Positions 1 through 13,000 of a stretch of DNA of 64,000 nt are shown in pieces; the first letter of the stretch is position 1; every line of letters begins with the position of its first letter. Location: positions 62,001 to 126,000 of the forward strand of contig JAJTWR010000067.1 of assembly GCA_021613335.1 (NCBI GenBank), read 5' to 3'. This stretch comes from Whitmania pigra (taxonomy: Eukaryota > Annelida > Clitellata > Hirudinida > Haemopidae). The position numbers and the translations under genes were made by a program. Below the pieces are notes generated by a model. That model did no database searches. It was given only the letters and a program-made list of their open reading frames with translations, and was not told the DNA's origin.

Positions 1-720
1 AAATTCAACCAAGCTGGTCCACTGCTTCATGCCAAAAACATCCATGATATTCCCCTTTGTTGAGCTGTTTCCTGATACCCTGAGAACAGTGGCAGTTGAC
101 CCATTGTTTTTCACAAGATTTGTGATGGTGAGTTTCAGACCAATTCTTATGAGGCAATAGCCTGATATGTAGTTGACCATCCGGCCAAATTCTCGACTAA
201 TGTTCTTTTCCAGCTCTTTCCTTCTCACTGGAAGAGTGGAGAATAAATCTTCCACAACCACTGTTGTGCCCTGCTGACGAGGACAAATAGACTTTGATAC
301 GATTTTCCCTCCATTGTCAAAGCACAACTTTGTTCCAACTTCTGCTGAACCTGACCGAGTTAAAACAGTCACTTTGCTCAAGGCACACATGGAACTCAGA
401 GCTTCCCCTCTAAAACCGTATGTTCCAATATTTACCAGGTCGTCAAACTCCGATATTTTTGATGTGAAGTGTTTAAGTGTTAGTGCTTCGAAATTATCTT
501 CGTCAACCCCAGATCCGTTATCCGAAACCTCGAGCGATTCCAATCCGGACTTGACAAATCTGACCGTTATGTTTGTAGATCCAGCGTCCAGGCTGTTCTC
601 CACAAGTTCCTTCACGGCCGTTGCCAGGGTCAAAACCACTTGGCCCGAACATAACTTATGCACTGATGTCTTATCGATAGACTTAATAAGACCTTTTGAT
701 TGAACCGTTTGATCGCCCAT
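1..720 (-). CDS. PMS2: Mismatch repair protein PMS2 (MutL homologue), N-terminal part
   Basis: The minus strand is open from an ATG at 720 to the left edge: 240 codons with no intron, and no stop in the window. PMS2 pairs with MLH1 as MutL-alpha in nuclear mismatch repair and carries an N-terminal GHKL ATPase. All three GHKL motifs are visible: VKELVENSLDAGS near residue 33, DNGSGV near residue 65, and TYGFRGEALSS near residue 98. The opening SIDKTSVHKLCSGQVVL matches PMS2 better than MLH1 or PMS1, and LKHFTSKI and LFSTLPVRRKE also follow PMS2. The C-terminal endonuclease domain lies outside the window. The gene points away from its neighbours, so its promoter probably lies within about 300 bases to the right of position 720. 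The family call is secure; intactness beyond residue 240 is unknown. Confidence 0.96.
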   Translation of the reverse strand, partial: MGDQTVQSKGLIKSIDKTSVHKLCSGQVVLTLATAVKELVENSLDAGSTNITVRFVKSGLESLEVSDNGSGVDEDNFEALTLKHFTSKISEFDDLVNIGTYGFRGEALSSMCALSKVTVLTRSGSAEVGTKLCFDNGGKIVSKSICPRQQGTTVVVEDLFSTLPVRRKELEKNISREFGRMVNYISGYCLIRIGLKLTITNLVKNNGSTATVLRVSGNSSTKGNIMDVFGMKQWTSLVEF

Positions 721-1029
721 AGTCGTAAAATTTAATTTTAAGTCCTTCAAATAAATGCATTAATATTATTGGCTACACTAGTCCTGCGAAAACTATTGCC
801 GCTCTCTTTTGGTTAAAGTTTACATTCTAAAAGTGGATTGCAAAAAGTTAATTGGATATTTTTCATGTTTAATTGGTTTTATTTAAAGAATTGCAATGAA
901 TAAAATTTATTTATTATAAAATATAATGTCATCTTAAAAAATAAATAGTTAATAACACATTAAATAAATTTTTTAAATTTAGAATTATGTTAGTACCAAT
1001 GCAATTAATTATTATAGGCAGATTATGTT

Positions 1030-2510
1030 ATGAAATTAGTTTGTCAGTGGTCGAGAAGCTAGAAAGGAAAGTTAACCGATACACCAGAAAATGGCTAGGA
1101 CTACCTCCAGCGCTGTCATCGGTAGCCCTCTACAGTAGGAGCACTAGCCTGCGACTACCATTAAGGTCCATCGTGGAAGAGTACAAACTTTCCAAAATAG
1201 AAACGCAGTGGATGCTCAACATCAAGCCACTGTTCATATCTGGAAGGAAATTACGAGCGCAGAATGAGATCGACGAATCAGTTGCCGAGCTAATGTTCGG
1301 TCCTACCCAGACGGACCGTCATGCAGTCGGATGGAAACACCTGCCAAAATGGTCCCAGGCGAGCTCATCAGTCAGAGCCGCTATGATTAGCCAGGAAAGG
1401 AGGCGAAAAGTGGAACAAGACCGAGTCACGACGGCAGTTCAGCAGTCACAGCAGGGTAAGTGGACAACGTGGGAAGACGTGATGCAACCATCCCTTACCT
1501 TAAGCGACATTTGGAAGATGTCCCCGCTCCGACTTGCCTACGCGATAAGGTCAGTGTACGACCAGTTGCCCTCCAGGGACAATTTGCAGACGTAGGGTCT
1601 GGTGGAAGACACCGAATGCCGGCTATGTGGCGGTACTGAGACACTGCATCACGTGCTCAGCAATTGCACATACGCCCTTGCCAATGGTCGGTACACATGG
1701 CGACATAACCAGGTCCTACGAGAAGTGTGTGAAGCCGCAAAAGCAGCAGTCTCCAAAGCAAACTTGCGCACGATCGCAAATCAGCGAAAGATTTACTTCT
1801 TGCGCGAGGGCTTCGCACATCTCTGCAAAAAGAGATGTCAAACCCCCAGGCGAGATATTCTTGCAGAGGCAAACGACTGGACTATCGCAGCCGACTTAGA
1901 AGGGATGAGGCACTACCCCCAAGTGCTGATAGAAAGTGGCAAGCGGCCGGATCTGGTGCTCGTATCGCAGTCGACGGATGCCATCATTCTGGTGGAGCTG
2001 ACGGTTCCATGGGAGGACAGGCTACAATACAGCATGCGCTCAAAGCAGATAGGTATGCAGATCTAACGATGGACCTGGAAGCGAGAAGAAACCGTACAGA
2101 CCTCTTCCCCATCGAGATTGGCGCAAGGAGCGTGGTCGGCAAGTCGACTTACGCTTTCCTTACCAAGATTTGATTGTCAAGCCGGGAGAGAACAAAGGCT
2201 ATGACAACGATGTCTGAGGAGGCTGAAGCGGCTTCATTCTGGATCAGGTACATGAGGAACCAGAAGAAGTCTTACTACAGAAAACCGGGGAAAACCGTCG
2301 GTCTCCGGTATGAATGATCCACCAAACGACGGAGCCAAACCATTGGCCGAGAGAAGCGGTATTGTCGGGAGAAATGGGCCGATCGCTGACTCGCAAAGCA
2401 ACATGAACTTCGATCCAAACCGCAGTCTCAAAAAGGCCCGAAACGTTTGAAAGCGGGGGAAACTCCTCTGAGGATTCCTGTCGGAGCCCTAAGGCGGAGT
2501 AATATGTAAC
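1030..2510 (+). mobile_element. R2-like LINE, C-terminal remnant (copy 1)
   Basis: Two broken reading frames give the end of an R2-type non-LTR retrotransposon protein. Residues from about 1046 on (VEKLERKVNRYTRKWLGLP) are the region after the reverse transcriptase. A zinc knuckle of form C-x2-C-x7-H-x4-C starts at 1618 (CRLCGGTETLHHVLSNC). It is followed by the restriction-like endonuclease signature RPD-x14-E ending in VELTVPWEDR near 1950-2020. A stop at 1593, a frameshift near 2060 and a stop near 2172 show it is dead. The 3' untranslated part ends near 2500 in GGAGTAATATG, matching the ends of three other copies in this window (50.4, 52.6 and 62.5 kb). It is 5' truncated, and no clear target-site duplication was found. 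Confidence 0.88.
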
Positions 2511-4411
2511 TACCTTGGCTAGAATCAAGAACAAAGGTAGCGTTAATTTTGTGTGAGGGTTTGCTCCTTACTTGTACCTGCACTAGAATCTCAGCACTCG
2601 TTCTAATCAGATATGGGGTACTTGGGTATTGAGTCACAATACTTGGTTTGGCATTAACAAGCGAATACACAAAGAAACTAATATGAAGACTGCGGTCGCA
2701 CGAATGATACAAAGCCGAACAATTAAACTATGTAAATTTTTAATTTGTAATAGGTCTACTTAATTTTTTCTTATATTTTTCTCGCCCATCCCCCTTAAAT
2801 CCGCTCCCGCCCTACCACACAAAGCCCAAGTTAGCAAGAACTTTAACCGCCCTTTTAATTCAATTCCGTAGCTTAATAACATTCGACAATTGCTTGATTC
2901 AACGGGAATGACTCAATATTCTTTGTAACTCACAAACACCCTCTTGGAGGTAATTCCAGCATGTCTGGAATGGAATTTATTATCAAAATCAAGAGATAAT
3001 CTTAGTTTGATAATTTCCGACCTCCTCAAAAGCAAAAACAAGAATGTCTGGATTCGGCAAAAACCGCCAAAGGCGTTACTTAAAGGTAAATTATCATTTA
3101 ATTAATAGGTCCTATCGAATATTGGCATGGTGAGATCAGGGTAGCCTTGAAGCCATCATTTGCCACTAGATGCAAGATAGAAAAACTTGCCACAGCAAGC
3201 TGAGATTATGTTGCGTCCAATCTTCCGTCCGTAAAGAGGGGAAGCATCACAAACTCGACTGAATGGATTTATTTTTGTTTGCTTTGTTTGATCGATGTTT
3301 TCTCCTGACATCCAACGGCGAATAATTCGTAAGTTTAGATCGATGAATATTCCGGTTTGGTCTGTAGCGAAGAAGCAGAGACGGGGTTTATGGGAGGACA
3401 TTCTTGTTTCCGCTGACGTGAACCAGTATCCAGTTTAACTCATTCTTAAACTCCTTGACGAACGGTTTTGAGCCAGAGATGAGATGAAGTTAAGACTGAT
3501 CACTGAAACCACAAAATGAAATAGATTCACTAAACAAGAAAGACAAAAAACAGACGCAAACCTTACCGCACAACCACTGGGCGGCTGTCATGTCCTTTGC
3601 GCAGAAAGAAGGCTATTTATAGCTTACTCAATGCCACGTTGGCAAGAGATGTACAGAAATTATATTAAATTATATTAATTATATTAAAATATAATAATAA
3701 CATTTAACTATAACTATTGTTGTTATCATTAAACTTAATAAAATGTGGAATCAATCACTTTATCAAGTATTACATATTTGTTTATACAAAATCTGCTTTA
3801 ATCTGAAATGTTTAAGGAACATGTAATTAGATCTTTCAAGTGGAAAGACTGCATAAATTATAAGCGAATTATTTTATTTCATAAATATCAACATATTCTT
3901 CGCATGCGACCTAATGAAATACATAAATTAGTAATCAACCTTAATGTTCCAATCAGACAACCTAAATAATGAATTGATGAACTGAAACTGGGGAATTTTG
4001 AAATTATTTCCTAAAAATAGATTTCCACTGTATACGTCATTGCATAACGGAGTTTTTACTGGAATATTTGACAAATAAGGTGCAGCTTCTGGTTATTTAT
4101 TGAAATATTGAACTATTTTACATATGTTTTTTTAACTTTTTACGTGTTTTTAAGTGAAGCAGTGTGACTCATTACACTGCAATGTACGTGGGCCGAAAGA
4201 AATGCTTTAAATAGAGCAATTCCGTCGTCGGACGAGCTAAAAATACATAAATAAAAACTAGATAAACCCTCGACTAAACTTATTATTTTGTTGTTGCTTT
4301 TACAAAATCTATATATATATATATATTGTTAAGGTGCGTCGTGCGTATTTAAGATTTTATTTTTAATTTTATTTTTAGTTTGATTTTTGTGGAAGATCCC
4401 GATTTAGGCTT
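2511..4411. other. Intergenic, AT-rich, no supported gene
   Basis: No conserved coding sequence was recognised. An 81-codon minus-strand ORF lies at 3156-3401, but it resembles no family I know. An inverted repeat, GCAGTGT at 4159-4165 with ACACTGC at 4174-4180, precedes the Helitron remnant and could belong to it. An AT dinucleotide run lies at about 4310-4326. Confidence 0.5.
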
Positions 4412-5125
4412 ATGACGATAATAACGCACCAACTTCAGAAGTTGCTGCAATATTCGTCGGTGAAGATGGCAAACCCCCTAAATAGAGATATATGCGTCTA
4501 CCCGAATGGAGATTCTTTCAAAAATATTTCACCTCTGAATTGCTGCACTGACCCGATGGTGTATTCTTTACTTTTCTCACGGGGTGAGTTTGGTTTGAAT
4601 ACTGGAATGGAGCGTGTTGAAGAAAAACGATCTGCCAATCAAGTTCACATAACGTAACTCCAATTCTTCGCTTATCGACTGTTCGTCCCGGTTTTAGTTT
4701 CTACACCCTCTAAGTCCCAGCAGTGGAAAATTGTTTCAGTAATGCTTTGTTGATACTTACATAAAATTCAGAAATTCCATCAAGTCTTTTCTGTGACGAT
4801 CAATAAATCTTAGGGTTAAACTTTTGAAAAACTTTGTATTTACCTACCAGAACCGGTTTTCAGCCATGGACAACTTTAATGGAACAACAGATCTGTCCAG
4901 AGTAAGATCGTTCAACCCTTTAACTAATGTCTCAGAAAATCAAGACATTAAAAACTGTGTTTTCACCGAAATTCTTGACAAGGATATTTAAAGTATAAGA
5001 AATAAAATTTTGTTTTGAGAAATGAAACGCAAACCACTTTAACTTTTGACACTTTTTTATTATAATAAAATATTATTATTTTAATCAGTTGTAGACGCGC
5101 AGATGCTCTGCGAGGGTGCTGCTAG
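4412..5125 (+). mobile_element. Decayed Helitron with intact-looking 3' terminus
   Basis: Reading frames at 4430-4657 contain PNGDSFKNIS followed by TDPMVYSLLFSRGEFG, which matches the Helitron Rep/helicase pattern of Y-x-N-G-x-L-x-x-I, then Y-D-P-x-x-Y-x-L-x-F-P-x-G-E. Further on, with a frameshift, come FFAYRL (about 4665) and GKLFQ then FVDTYIKFRN (about 4725-4780); this is the usual following block of Helitron proteins. The remainder of the helicase is missing. About 300 bases later the 3' end shows a six-base stem CGCAGA / TCTGCG (5098-5103 and 5107-5112, loop TGC). Nine bases after it comes CTAG (5122-5125) followed by T, the classic Helitron 3' end. The 5' TC end was not located. Internal deletion and stops make it non-autonomous. 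Confidence 0.82.
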
Positions 5126-6767
5126 TATTGGTTATAATATCTAATAAAAAAAAAACCGAGTTACAAGGGGAATTTGTCTCATTTAACTTACCTTATAATT
5201 ATTTATTCGTCTCATTAATTTAATAAATGAGGATGGATAAATAATGAAGACCAAAGAAGCTTTGAGGATAACAAGATAATAAGAACGAGTTTAGTTAGAA
5301 GCAGATGTTCCACAATAGAGGATGGTGGGTGTAAGATGTACGAGGGAGAACTCAATATTCTGAGGCGAGCAAAATGAAAAAAAACTTCCTTAACGACATT
5401 CGACAGAAATGTTAGTAGTTAAAGATCTCTCTCATATGAGAATAAAATTAAGCAGATTACAGTTTTTGTTTTGATTGTAATTCTTTGAAGCTGACAATCA
5501 GGAGCAAATCTGAGATTGGAATTTTAAAATAACTGACCCATAGAAGCTGGAAAAGTTTTGGACTTCTGATTTTTTTCTTAAGAGCAAAGCTTTAAAATTG
5601 TTTCGTGAAAACGAACTGACCTTAAGTCGACAAATCAAAAGAACTGAAAGGATTTATTGTACTAAGGAGAATCATTTTTTGGTATGTTAATAAAGGGAAA
5701 TGCAAATGAGTAAAATATGATCGCCCACTTCACTTATACTTAGATTCAGATAAGATGGTTTTTAAGCACTACTTCAAAACTCGTAAGATATTGACTTAGC
5801 AATTCTCAGTTATCTAATTTATCTTGTTACAGTTATCGTGTTCCAAACTTCTATTTGACATTTTGCCGCCTGTTCGATATGGTTCACGTTTCCAGCGTAA
5901 CGAATCACACTTAGTCACATTCAGGCTAGCTTGGCATGACATTATCATTACTTTCTAAAACTGATGGGATAATGAGTTTCGAAAGCTAAAATATTATGGA
6001 GTTCCACTGTTTGATGAGATCCACTGTCCTGCGAGATGTTCGTATAGAATATGTGACAAATTGTTTGATAACGATTTTTTATTTATCAATCTACTCCAAA
6101 GACATGGAAGTGTGACCTAAATAGAACACCAGTAATATGATAGTACTCTCAGATATCTGATCTAATCTCATTCCTAATTTCGTGCGAGTTTCAATTAAAC
6201 CTTTCAAGTTGCCAAGTTGTCTACAAACATCGATTTTAGACGGAGTCACAACATAGTCGAAATCAATGTCAAACGGAATTTAATCGCCAGTCAGGAAATT
6301 AGATTTTCATCGGCAATGTTTGAGCGCGTGTCGATGCTGAAATTAGTTCGTGGAATACAAACTTGGAGTAGTGGATTGAAAACTTTTATTTAGATGTTTT
6401 AGTCGTACATATTCTATGCTTTTCGAGGTAAATCTCTTTTACATTTGCTAAATGTTAAGGCATTTTTTCTTTTGAATATTCAATTTTCTGTTAGTTTAAT
6501 GTTGCTTTTCAAATACTATTCTTTGCTTGCTCGTGTACATTTTTGCGTTTTCAAAAAAAAAAGTTTAGAAAGAAAATGTCTGCTTGTGACTATTATTTTA
6601 CGTTGCATTTTAATCATTGGTTTAAACATATAACAAAAACCTAAACCTGCAGAATCAATGTTTCAAATTTAAGTTTTATTTTATATATTTTTTTAAATTT
6701 TTAAATATAATATCTATTTAATATCTAAATATATTAAATTTTAGACATCAAATCCCATACAATCATT
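5126..6767. other. Intergenic, nothing recognised
   Basis: AT-rich sequence with frequent stops in all frames. A 62-codon ORF at 6445-6633 is hydrophobic and low in complexity and is probably chance. A plausible splice acceptor (TTTTAG ending at 6745) lies just before the next gene's first ATG, so an upstream non-coding exon may exist here. Confidence 0.4.
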
Positions 6768-8568
6768 ATGAACTCCACAATCCCTCCCAGAGACGATCAT
6801 TACCAACACTGCACTTATAACCAGACCAACCTCAAAAAGAGAATCCGCTATTACACACCTCAACTCAGCAGCAACGAAAGTTGCAACTTTGATTCAGTCA
6901 ATGCCACGTTCTCCAAATTCAAGATCACATCGGACAGCGTACAAAGTACCAGGTATTCTGGCTGCAGCAGTGATCAAAAGAACGATTCTGAGGTGGTGAC
7001 ATGTATCAAAAATATTTTTGAGCCAAGCAAGATCGTCCAAGGAGCATTAAGGACTCAATCTCTTCTTCGACGATGTTACACTCCAAATCCCGGATTCGAA
7101 TACAGGGTTGAAATCGCCCCAAAAGAGGAAACGAAAGCTAAAAAGCAACTTCCAGAGTTACCGAATAAGATCTTGACATCTGATCGGTATCATTCTGAAA
7201 CCCAAAACATCCTCAAACAGTTTTCGTCGCTGTCTAAAGCACCGTCTCAAAATTGCAGCTTATTGGGTTTTAAGAAGCCGATTAAACAGCGTCCTAAACT
7301 AGACGCGCTGGTTGCCATGAAGAAGTATTCCAATCGACAACCTTCACAAACAAACGATTTGTCTTCAGTAGTCGCTTCAAAGGCAGAGACTGAAAGCAAG
7401 AGTAAGCATTTTTAATGAAGCTTAATTATTGCATTTAACTGCTCTTAAATTGATTATTAGCATTTCCTTCTTTAAATTTTCCACAAACTTTTTTCAATCT
7501 GGTTTATGAAATATTCCTGTAATAAAAAGTATTATTTATTAGTATAAATATTAGCTTACTTTATATCACAGTGCCACTTAATAGATATTAAATTGCGTTT
7601 ATTCTTATAATTAAAATTGCTCGTATTCGTAGACTTTTTGTACGACATGTACTTGAAAAGAGCAGAGGATAGCCTTGAGGAATTCGAAAACAAAAAAGAA
7701 GTGTTCAGTCTACCTGAATGTCTGAGGCAGTTGGATCGATCAATAGGTTGATTGAGAATTAATGTATATCGCTTTTCGTGTTGATATAAATTTTATTATT
7801 GATTGATAACTTAATATGGCGCTACTGCACTTGGGCATCAAATATCTGTTTAGGATCTAAACTTTAGATAACACCACTTAATTTTTAAAAGAATTTTACG
7901 AGCTCGCCCTGAAGACGCTCGGTGGAGACAAAACCAATGAAAACTCGAGAATCCTGCTGCGAGTGAAACAAAGTCAAGTCATTTTGAAGAAACGTCACAT
8001 ATGGAAGATCAAAAACTCACAACGACCTTTTACTGTCATCAACAAAAGCGGCAAAGACGACACTAGCTACAACGAAGGTAACGCAATCTTCAGGAGCTGC
8101 AAGGTTCAAAAAGTCGACACCCAGACCTTAGAATTCCGAGATGAAAGACCAGCGCCTCGATTAAAGCCTTTTTCGGCAGCTCCAAACGGATCTCTGCCAC
8201 TGTCCTCAGGAAATAGTTTCGACCAGAATTACGCAACTATCAGCAGCGTCAATAACGACAGAAATGGCTACCAAAGGAGTGTCAGTTTATGCAGCGCTTA
8301 TCAGCCTGGGAAGATCAAAGTTTCTCTCAAGGGAGATTTGCATAACAGTCACAGACTAAAAAGTCTTCCCCCCATTCTTCAACGTAAAACTTTAAACGAT
8401 TTCGATAACAGCTTTTGTCTCCCTGATGTCAATTTCTCAACTTCGACTGAGGTGGTGAGCAGAAGGAAACTGCCACGAATCCCGGAATTCAAAATCCAGG
8501 AATCCATTGATATTAAAAGTCGCCAATATGTCAATGAGCAACCTATTGTTAAAATTTCATTGGTTTGA
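6768..8568 (+). CDS. Uncharacterised protein, three exons
   Basis: I do not recognise this gene. Three open segments join in phase: 6768-7401 (donor GTAAGC), 7633-7746 (donor GTTGAT) and 7892-8568 (stop TGA). Together they give 474 codons. The predicted protein is hydrophilic, rich in Ser, Asn, Lys and Pro, and has no signal peptide or membrane span. The middle exon and the start of the third form a helix-prone block (LYDMYLKRAEDSLEEFE, then FYELALKTLGG). Short proline motifs such as KKQLPELP and RRKLPRIP could be SH3-type ligands, but that is inference. Exon GC content is higher than in the flanks, which supports coding. A start after the acceptor at 6745 is possible if an upstream exon exists. 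It could be a fast-evolving regulatory protein; no function is assigned. Confidence 0.62.
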
Positions 8569-10086
8569 TAAGAGGAAATGGGAATATGGATCGGAATTTC
8601 AGAGTTTTGATGTTTCAATATATTCCTTTTATTTACTAGGTCTTTTTTTTTAAATTAACGATGATCGTGATAATCATTTTGACTTTATGGTTTGTCATAC
8701 GACATGTTGTGTCATAAGCAATCCTCAATATGAATTACATATTTGGTATAAGCAAAAATAGCAATGCTCGATAATTTGGCAAAATAAAAAGCGTCTTCCG
8801 CAAATAAGAATTGAGAAAAAAACGCCACGGCTTAAAAATGTGACAAAACTAAACAAAGCACCTGCATTCCATCCAGAATTTGTTTCGGAGACCAGATTGC
8901 ATAATCTGAACCATTTTCGACCATCACTCCTCTCCAGTGGCTTATGAAGGCACTTACGTTTGAAATCAATCACAATTGGACTGGAGCTTCTTTTAACATC
9001 CAATCGTAAACATCTTGGATGTCTTTAGGGACGTCATTTCAGCTTTTTCTAAAGGTTCAAGCTTTCGCACAACTTAGGGAAACGACTTTTTTTGCGTCTA
9101 GCCAAAATTCAGGAGGTGGGAACCCTCGTACAAAATGAGGAAATGACCTGTTCCTTCCCAAAATTAAGTTCTTGTATGTCTTATTTGAAATAAGTTATTT
9201 CAAGACTTTCCTGTCATACTGCCTGTCTAAATCGACAACGTCCGAGATAGTTTCACCATAGGCGTAACCTTTCCACAATGCTCGCCCCTTGATATTTTTT
9301 GAATCCTTATAATTTATAATAATGATTTATTTTTTTCAGAAGAAATAGCTCCTTCTACTGTTGATATCATGAAAGTAGAACCTTTGTCTGACTGTTCCGA
9401 CACTAATCAGGATACAAATGTTTCTATTATAACGCTAAAATGTGCTTATTATTTTTATATAAGTAGCATCGCCGTTTTATTCTTTCATTTTACTGGGTGA
9501 GGACATCATCTTAGTTAAAGTATCATGCTTTAATAGACTACAATCGAAAATCAGGGGCAAATGTCAAACGACGCTCCTGATTTTTGAGTGCACCTGTCAA
9601 CCAAAACTTGCGTGAAATATTCCACTGATTTAAAAATTGCCTCAAACTTTTAAGTATTTGCTTTTGAAGAAATATTCACATGCAATTAAATTTATATCAT
9701 TACATTTTTCACGTTATTTTACGTTCATAAATTAAACAGCGCGAAGGTAATCACACACTCTTTCAAGACATAGCAATATGTAGTCGTAGTTAATTTGTAA
9801 AATTATTTATCTTTAAGAAAATTCTTATTTCGTACGATTGCTAAATAAAATACCTAAAACTGTGACTTTAAAATCTTCCCTTTCTCCTCTATTGCCGTTA
9901 TCAATTGTTTTGGGTAGTCTAATAGGACTCCATCAATGTTCTGTTGCGTTGTTTAACCATTGTCTCAGAACTGTTTTGTCCTTTTTTAGAATTTTTATTC
10001 AAATTGGGTCGTTAGAGTTTTCATACATATTGCGTTTAGTAGGATCGCCGGACTCTGGAAAACGAAAGTTCGGAGACTCAAAAAAA
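8569..10086. other. Intergenic between unknown gene and AMBRA1
   Basis: It contains one copy of a dispersed MITE-like repeat (listed separately at 9031-9172). An open stretch at 9340-9500 begins right after a good acceptor (TTTTTTCAG) and reads 51 codons to a TGA, but no partner exon in phase was found. The AMBRA1 promoter should lie in the right half; no TATA box or other element could be assigned with confidence. Confidence 0.4.
9031..9172 (+). repeat. Dispersed MITE-like repeat (CAGGGACGT family), copy 1
   Basis: The stretch beginning GGGACGTCATTTCAGCT is similar along its length to 38844-38968 and 43724-43872, and in antisense to a shorter piece near 52127-52162. All share the order ATTTCAGC, TTTCC-AAGG, CACAACTT-AGG, a T-run, and a CTAGCC or TCTAGTC block. 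The better-preserved copies end in ATTACGTCCCTG, giving terminal inverted repeats CAGGGACRTMATTT. In this copy the right end is eroded. Confidence 0.6.
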
Positions 10087-13000
10087 TGTCTGTGGACAAC
10101 GTAGTTAACAATCTGAGGGCCCGTGAAACAGGCCTGAAGACTAATTTGAAAAGAAAAAATAAAAAAGCAGTAGCAAATACATTGAGAAGATTTGCAGAAG
10201 ACAGGGCCGCTAAACCAGATACCAATAAAGTGATCATTCTTGTTGATATTTTTTGATCCAACATTTGTGCTAAGCATCGGCACATATTTACTTAAAATTA
10301 TTTAGTGAGAATTTTTATTAAGGCATTAAGAACCTGTTCCTTATTCATGACTCTAATCATGTTTAGGATGAACTTATAATTGTCAAATTTGAAAAAGAAA
10401 CCTAAGCATTTTAAACATTGTCATTTTATTCAGTCATTTGAGATGTCAAGGAAGGCAAAATCAACTTTGGTGATTGAACTTAGTCCAGATGGGTTTGTTG
10501 AAAAAATTGATTATACATATTCATGGGATGAACCCCATATTTTTTGAATGTGAGCAGCCTTGGATTTACCAGCTATCTCTGGCTCTCCAAAATCTGTATT
10601 TTATTATAAGCTAATTATTTTGTTTCATACAAGCTTTTCAAGCTACATTAATATTCAGAAGATGAGCTTTCTAAAAACTTTATTGGATACTGATTCTTAA
10701 AGATTACATTTTAGATGGACCTTATAGGATGGCAATAACTAAGATAGCAATCTAGTTTTAGACAGTTGGATATTGACATTAATGGATTAAACATCTCACA
10801 GCAGACTTAAGCAATGAATTGTACATCATTTGTACTTTTAATTAAAAATGGCATGTTTTACACTTTGCTTTTTATGCTTTACCTAATTGACAATAACAGT
10901 TATTGTTATTTAGTTGTTTTAAAGTATTACTTTCATCTAGACTTTGGTCTATCTTTGGAATCTAAATTGATGTTTTGTTTCCTTACAGCAAATTTGTGGC
11001 CTCATCTCACGGAGACCATACAATCAGGATTTCAGAGATCTCGACAGGGAAATGCATCAAGACCCTATTGGGCCACACGAGGAGCCCATGGACCATGTCT
11101 TTCCATAGCACTTACATCGACGTCCTCGCCTCAGGGTGCATTGCCGGGGAGGTCAGAGTCTGGGATCTCAAGGTCAGACCTTCTGAAATTATTTGCACTT
11201 TATAATGTGGCTTTAATGAATTTTAATTAGTTATGTTTGTTATTGTTTTCAATAATCAACTAATCTTTTATTTTATTTGTTTTTACATGCATCTAAAATA
11301 TATTTTGTCACTAATTATTAGTCATCCAATTTAGCCATTCAAGTATATTACCTAATAGATAAAGCTCCAAGGCAGAGTAACAAGTAACTAATAGATAAAG
11401 TCATAATTATATTTTTCTTGTTTAATTTATTTAGTTAATGGAATATGACTAGTGATTGTCGTAACAAAAGATACAACAGTACATTGCAATAGTAAAGTTA
11501 TGATTATGATGCCAAAAAGTGAGAGTGATATCCTACGGAAGCCCAGGTCTAACAGTAATATAATACTATGAAGTGCATGACAATTTATATAGCAATTATT
11601 GTTATTATAGTAAAATATTTTTTTTATTTCTACTATTTATTTTATTACATTGTACATTACTGTTACATTGATAGAGTGCTATTTCAATTATTATTGTAAT
11701 CATACTGTAATATTAATAATAATTAAACCTTGTAATTTCATGATCACCCAGTCAGGAGAGAGTGATTGTTGGTTGTTCCCAGACAAGAAAGCCATCTGTT
11801 CAGTCAGCTTTCATCCTATCCTTCCAATCCTTATTATTGCCGTGGCCGACCGGATTTACGCCTGGGATTGGACGGCTGGTAGACCGTACCATCTCTGCAC
11901 TGCACCCAAGCCAGATCAAATTAGGTCAGTTAAAATTATGGATTGCACAATAATACTATTAGTGAATCTGTAAGGATCCTCATGCTACATACATATGTAA
12001 TCAATGAGAACATATTTAGCTTAAGACTTACTTAAATTCATATATGTATTTTCAAACAAAGAATCTGGTATGAAGTTACTTAATTAAATAATTATATTAT
12101 ATCATGTGGAAAATATGTACCATTGCTTATTATAAATTTTGTTTACACCTCATTAAATACAGATGGTTGAAGTTTCACCCGACAGGCAACTGGTTGTACA
12201 CAGGCATCAGCAATGGGTTTGTGGCCTTCAACTCCAAGTAATCATTAGAGATATTTATGTCACGGATATTAAGGGCTTCTCTCCTTTCGTGCATTATCGT
12301 AAAGTCAGAACATTACATATTTCTCAGTCCAATGGTTCTACATTTTCTCATAATTCATAATATTGTTGAAATGTAATAATATTATTGAACTAACATAAAG
12401 GAATTGTCATTTACTTGGCATCATAACTATTTATTAACCATAACTATCGATGGATATAATATTGTTCTTGTTTTTGTTTGGCTGGAATGGTCTGTATTGT
12501 TGTGCCACTCGAAGTTTTGGCCTGATGCTTTGTTCTGGTCTGGACAATTGTTAGGAAAGGCTCCTTTGTGAGGATTACATAATACGAAAATATGGACAAT
12601 TGTTGCAAGCTGGTGCTTTCATGTATCACATGCATTGATATTGATTTGGGAATCGGTAGTTGAGCTTTTGCTCGCAAGTGTTTCTATGACAAGTATTAGA
12701 ATTTATAATTTTTAATATCATTACATTGTGGCCCTACCTTTGATTTATAGAAGACAACTTAGTATTTCTTTATTATTATTACTTATAAGGCAATAATTTC
12801 TTGTACTAGCTTTGATGTGAAACCCTGAACTCCGTGTATATGTATTTGTTTGTTGCAGTTCTCGTCAAACATCAGGAAACAGTTACTTCTGGCAGTGTAA
12901 GTGAATGTTATATGGAATGATGATGAAGATGATTAAAACTAGATTAAATGTGAAGTAAGATTAACCATTGACAAGTTAATTTGGTACCTCATAAAGTAAT

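Noticed and set aside
3156..3401. 81-codon minus-strand ORF
   Set aside because: No family resemblance, no paired exons, and it lies in otherwise unassigned intergenic DNA; chance is more likely.
4159..4180. Hairpin GCAGTGT / ACACTGC as a terminator or Helitron 5' element
   Set aside because: Helitron 5' ends lack hairpins and there is no gene for it to terminate; position near the remnant may be coincidence.
9340..9500. Open stretch after a strong acceptor, 51 codons ending in TGA
   Set aside because: No upstream exon in matching phase was found, and the hydrophobic end is AT-driven.
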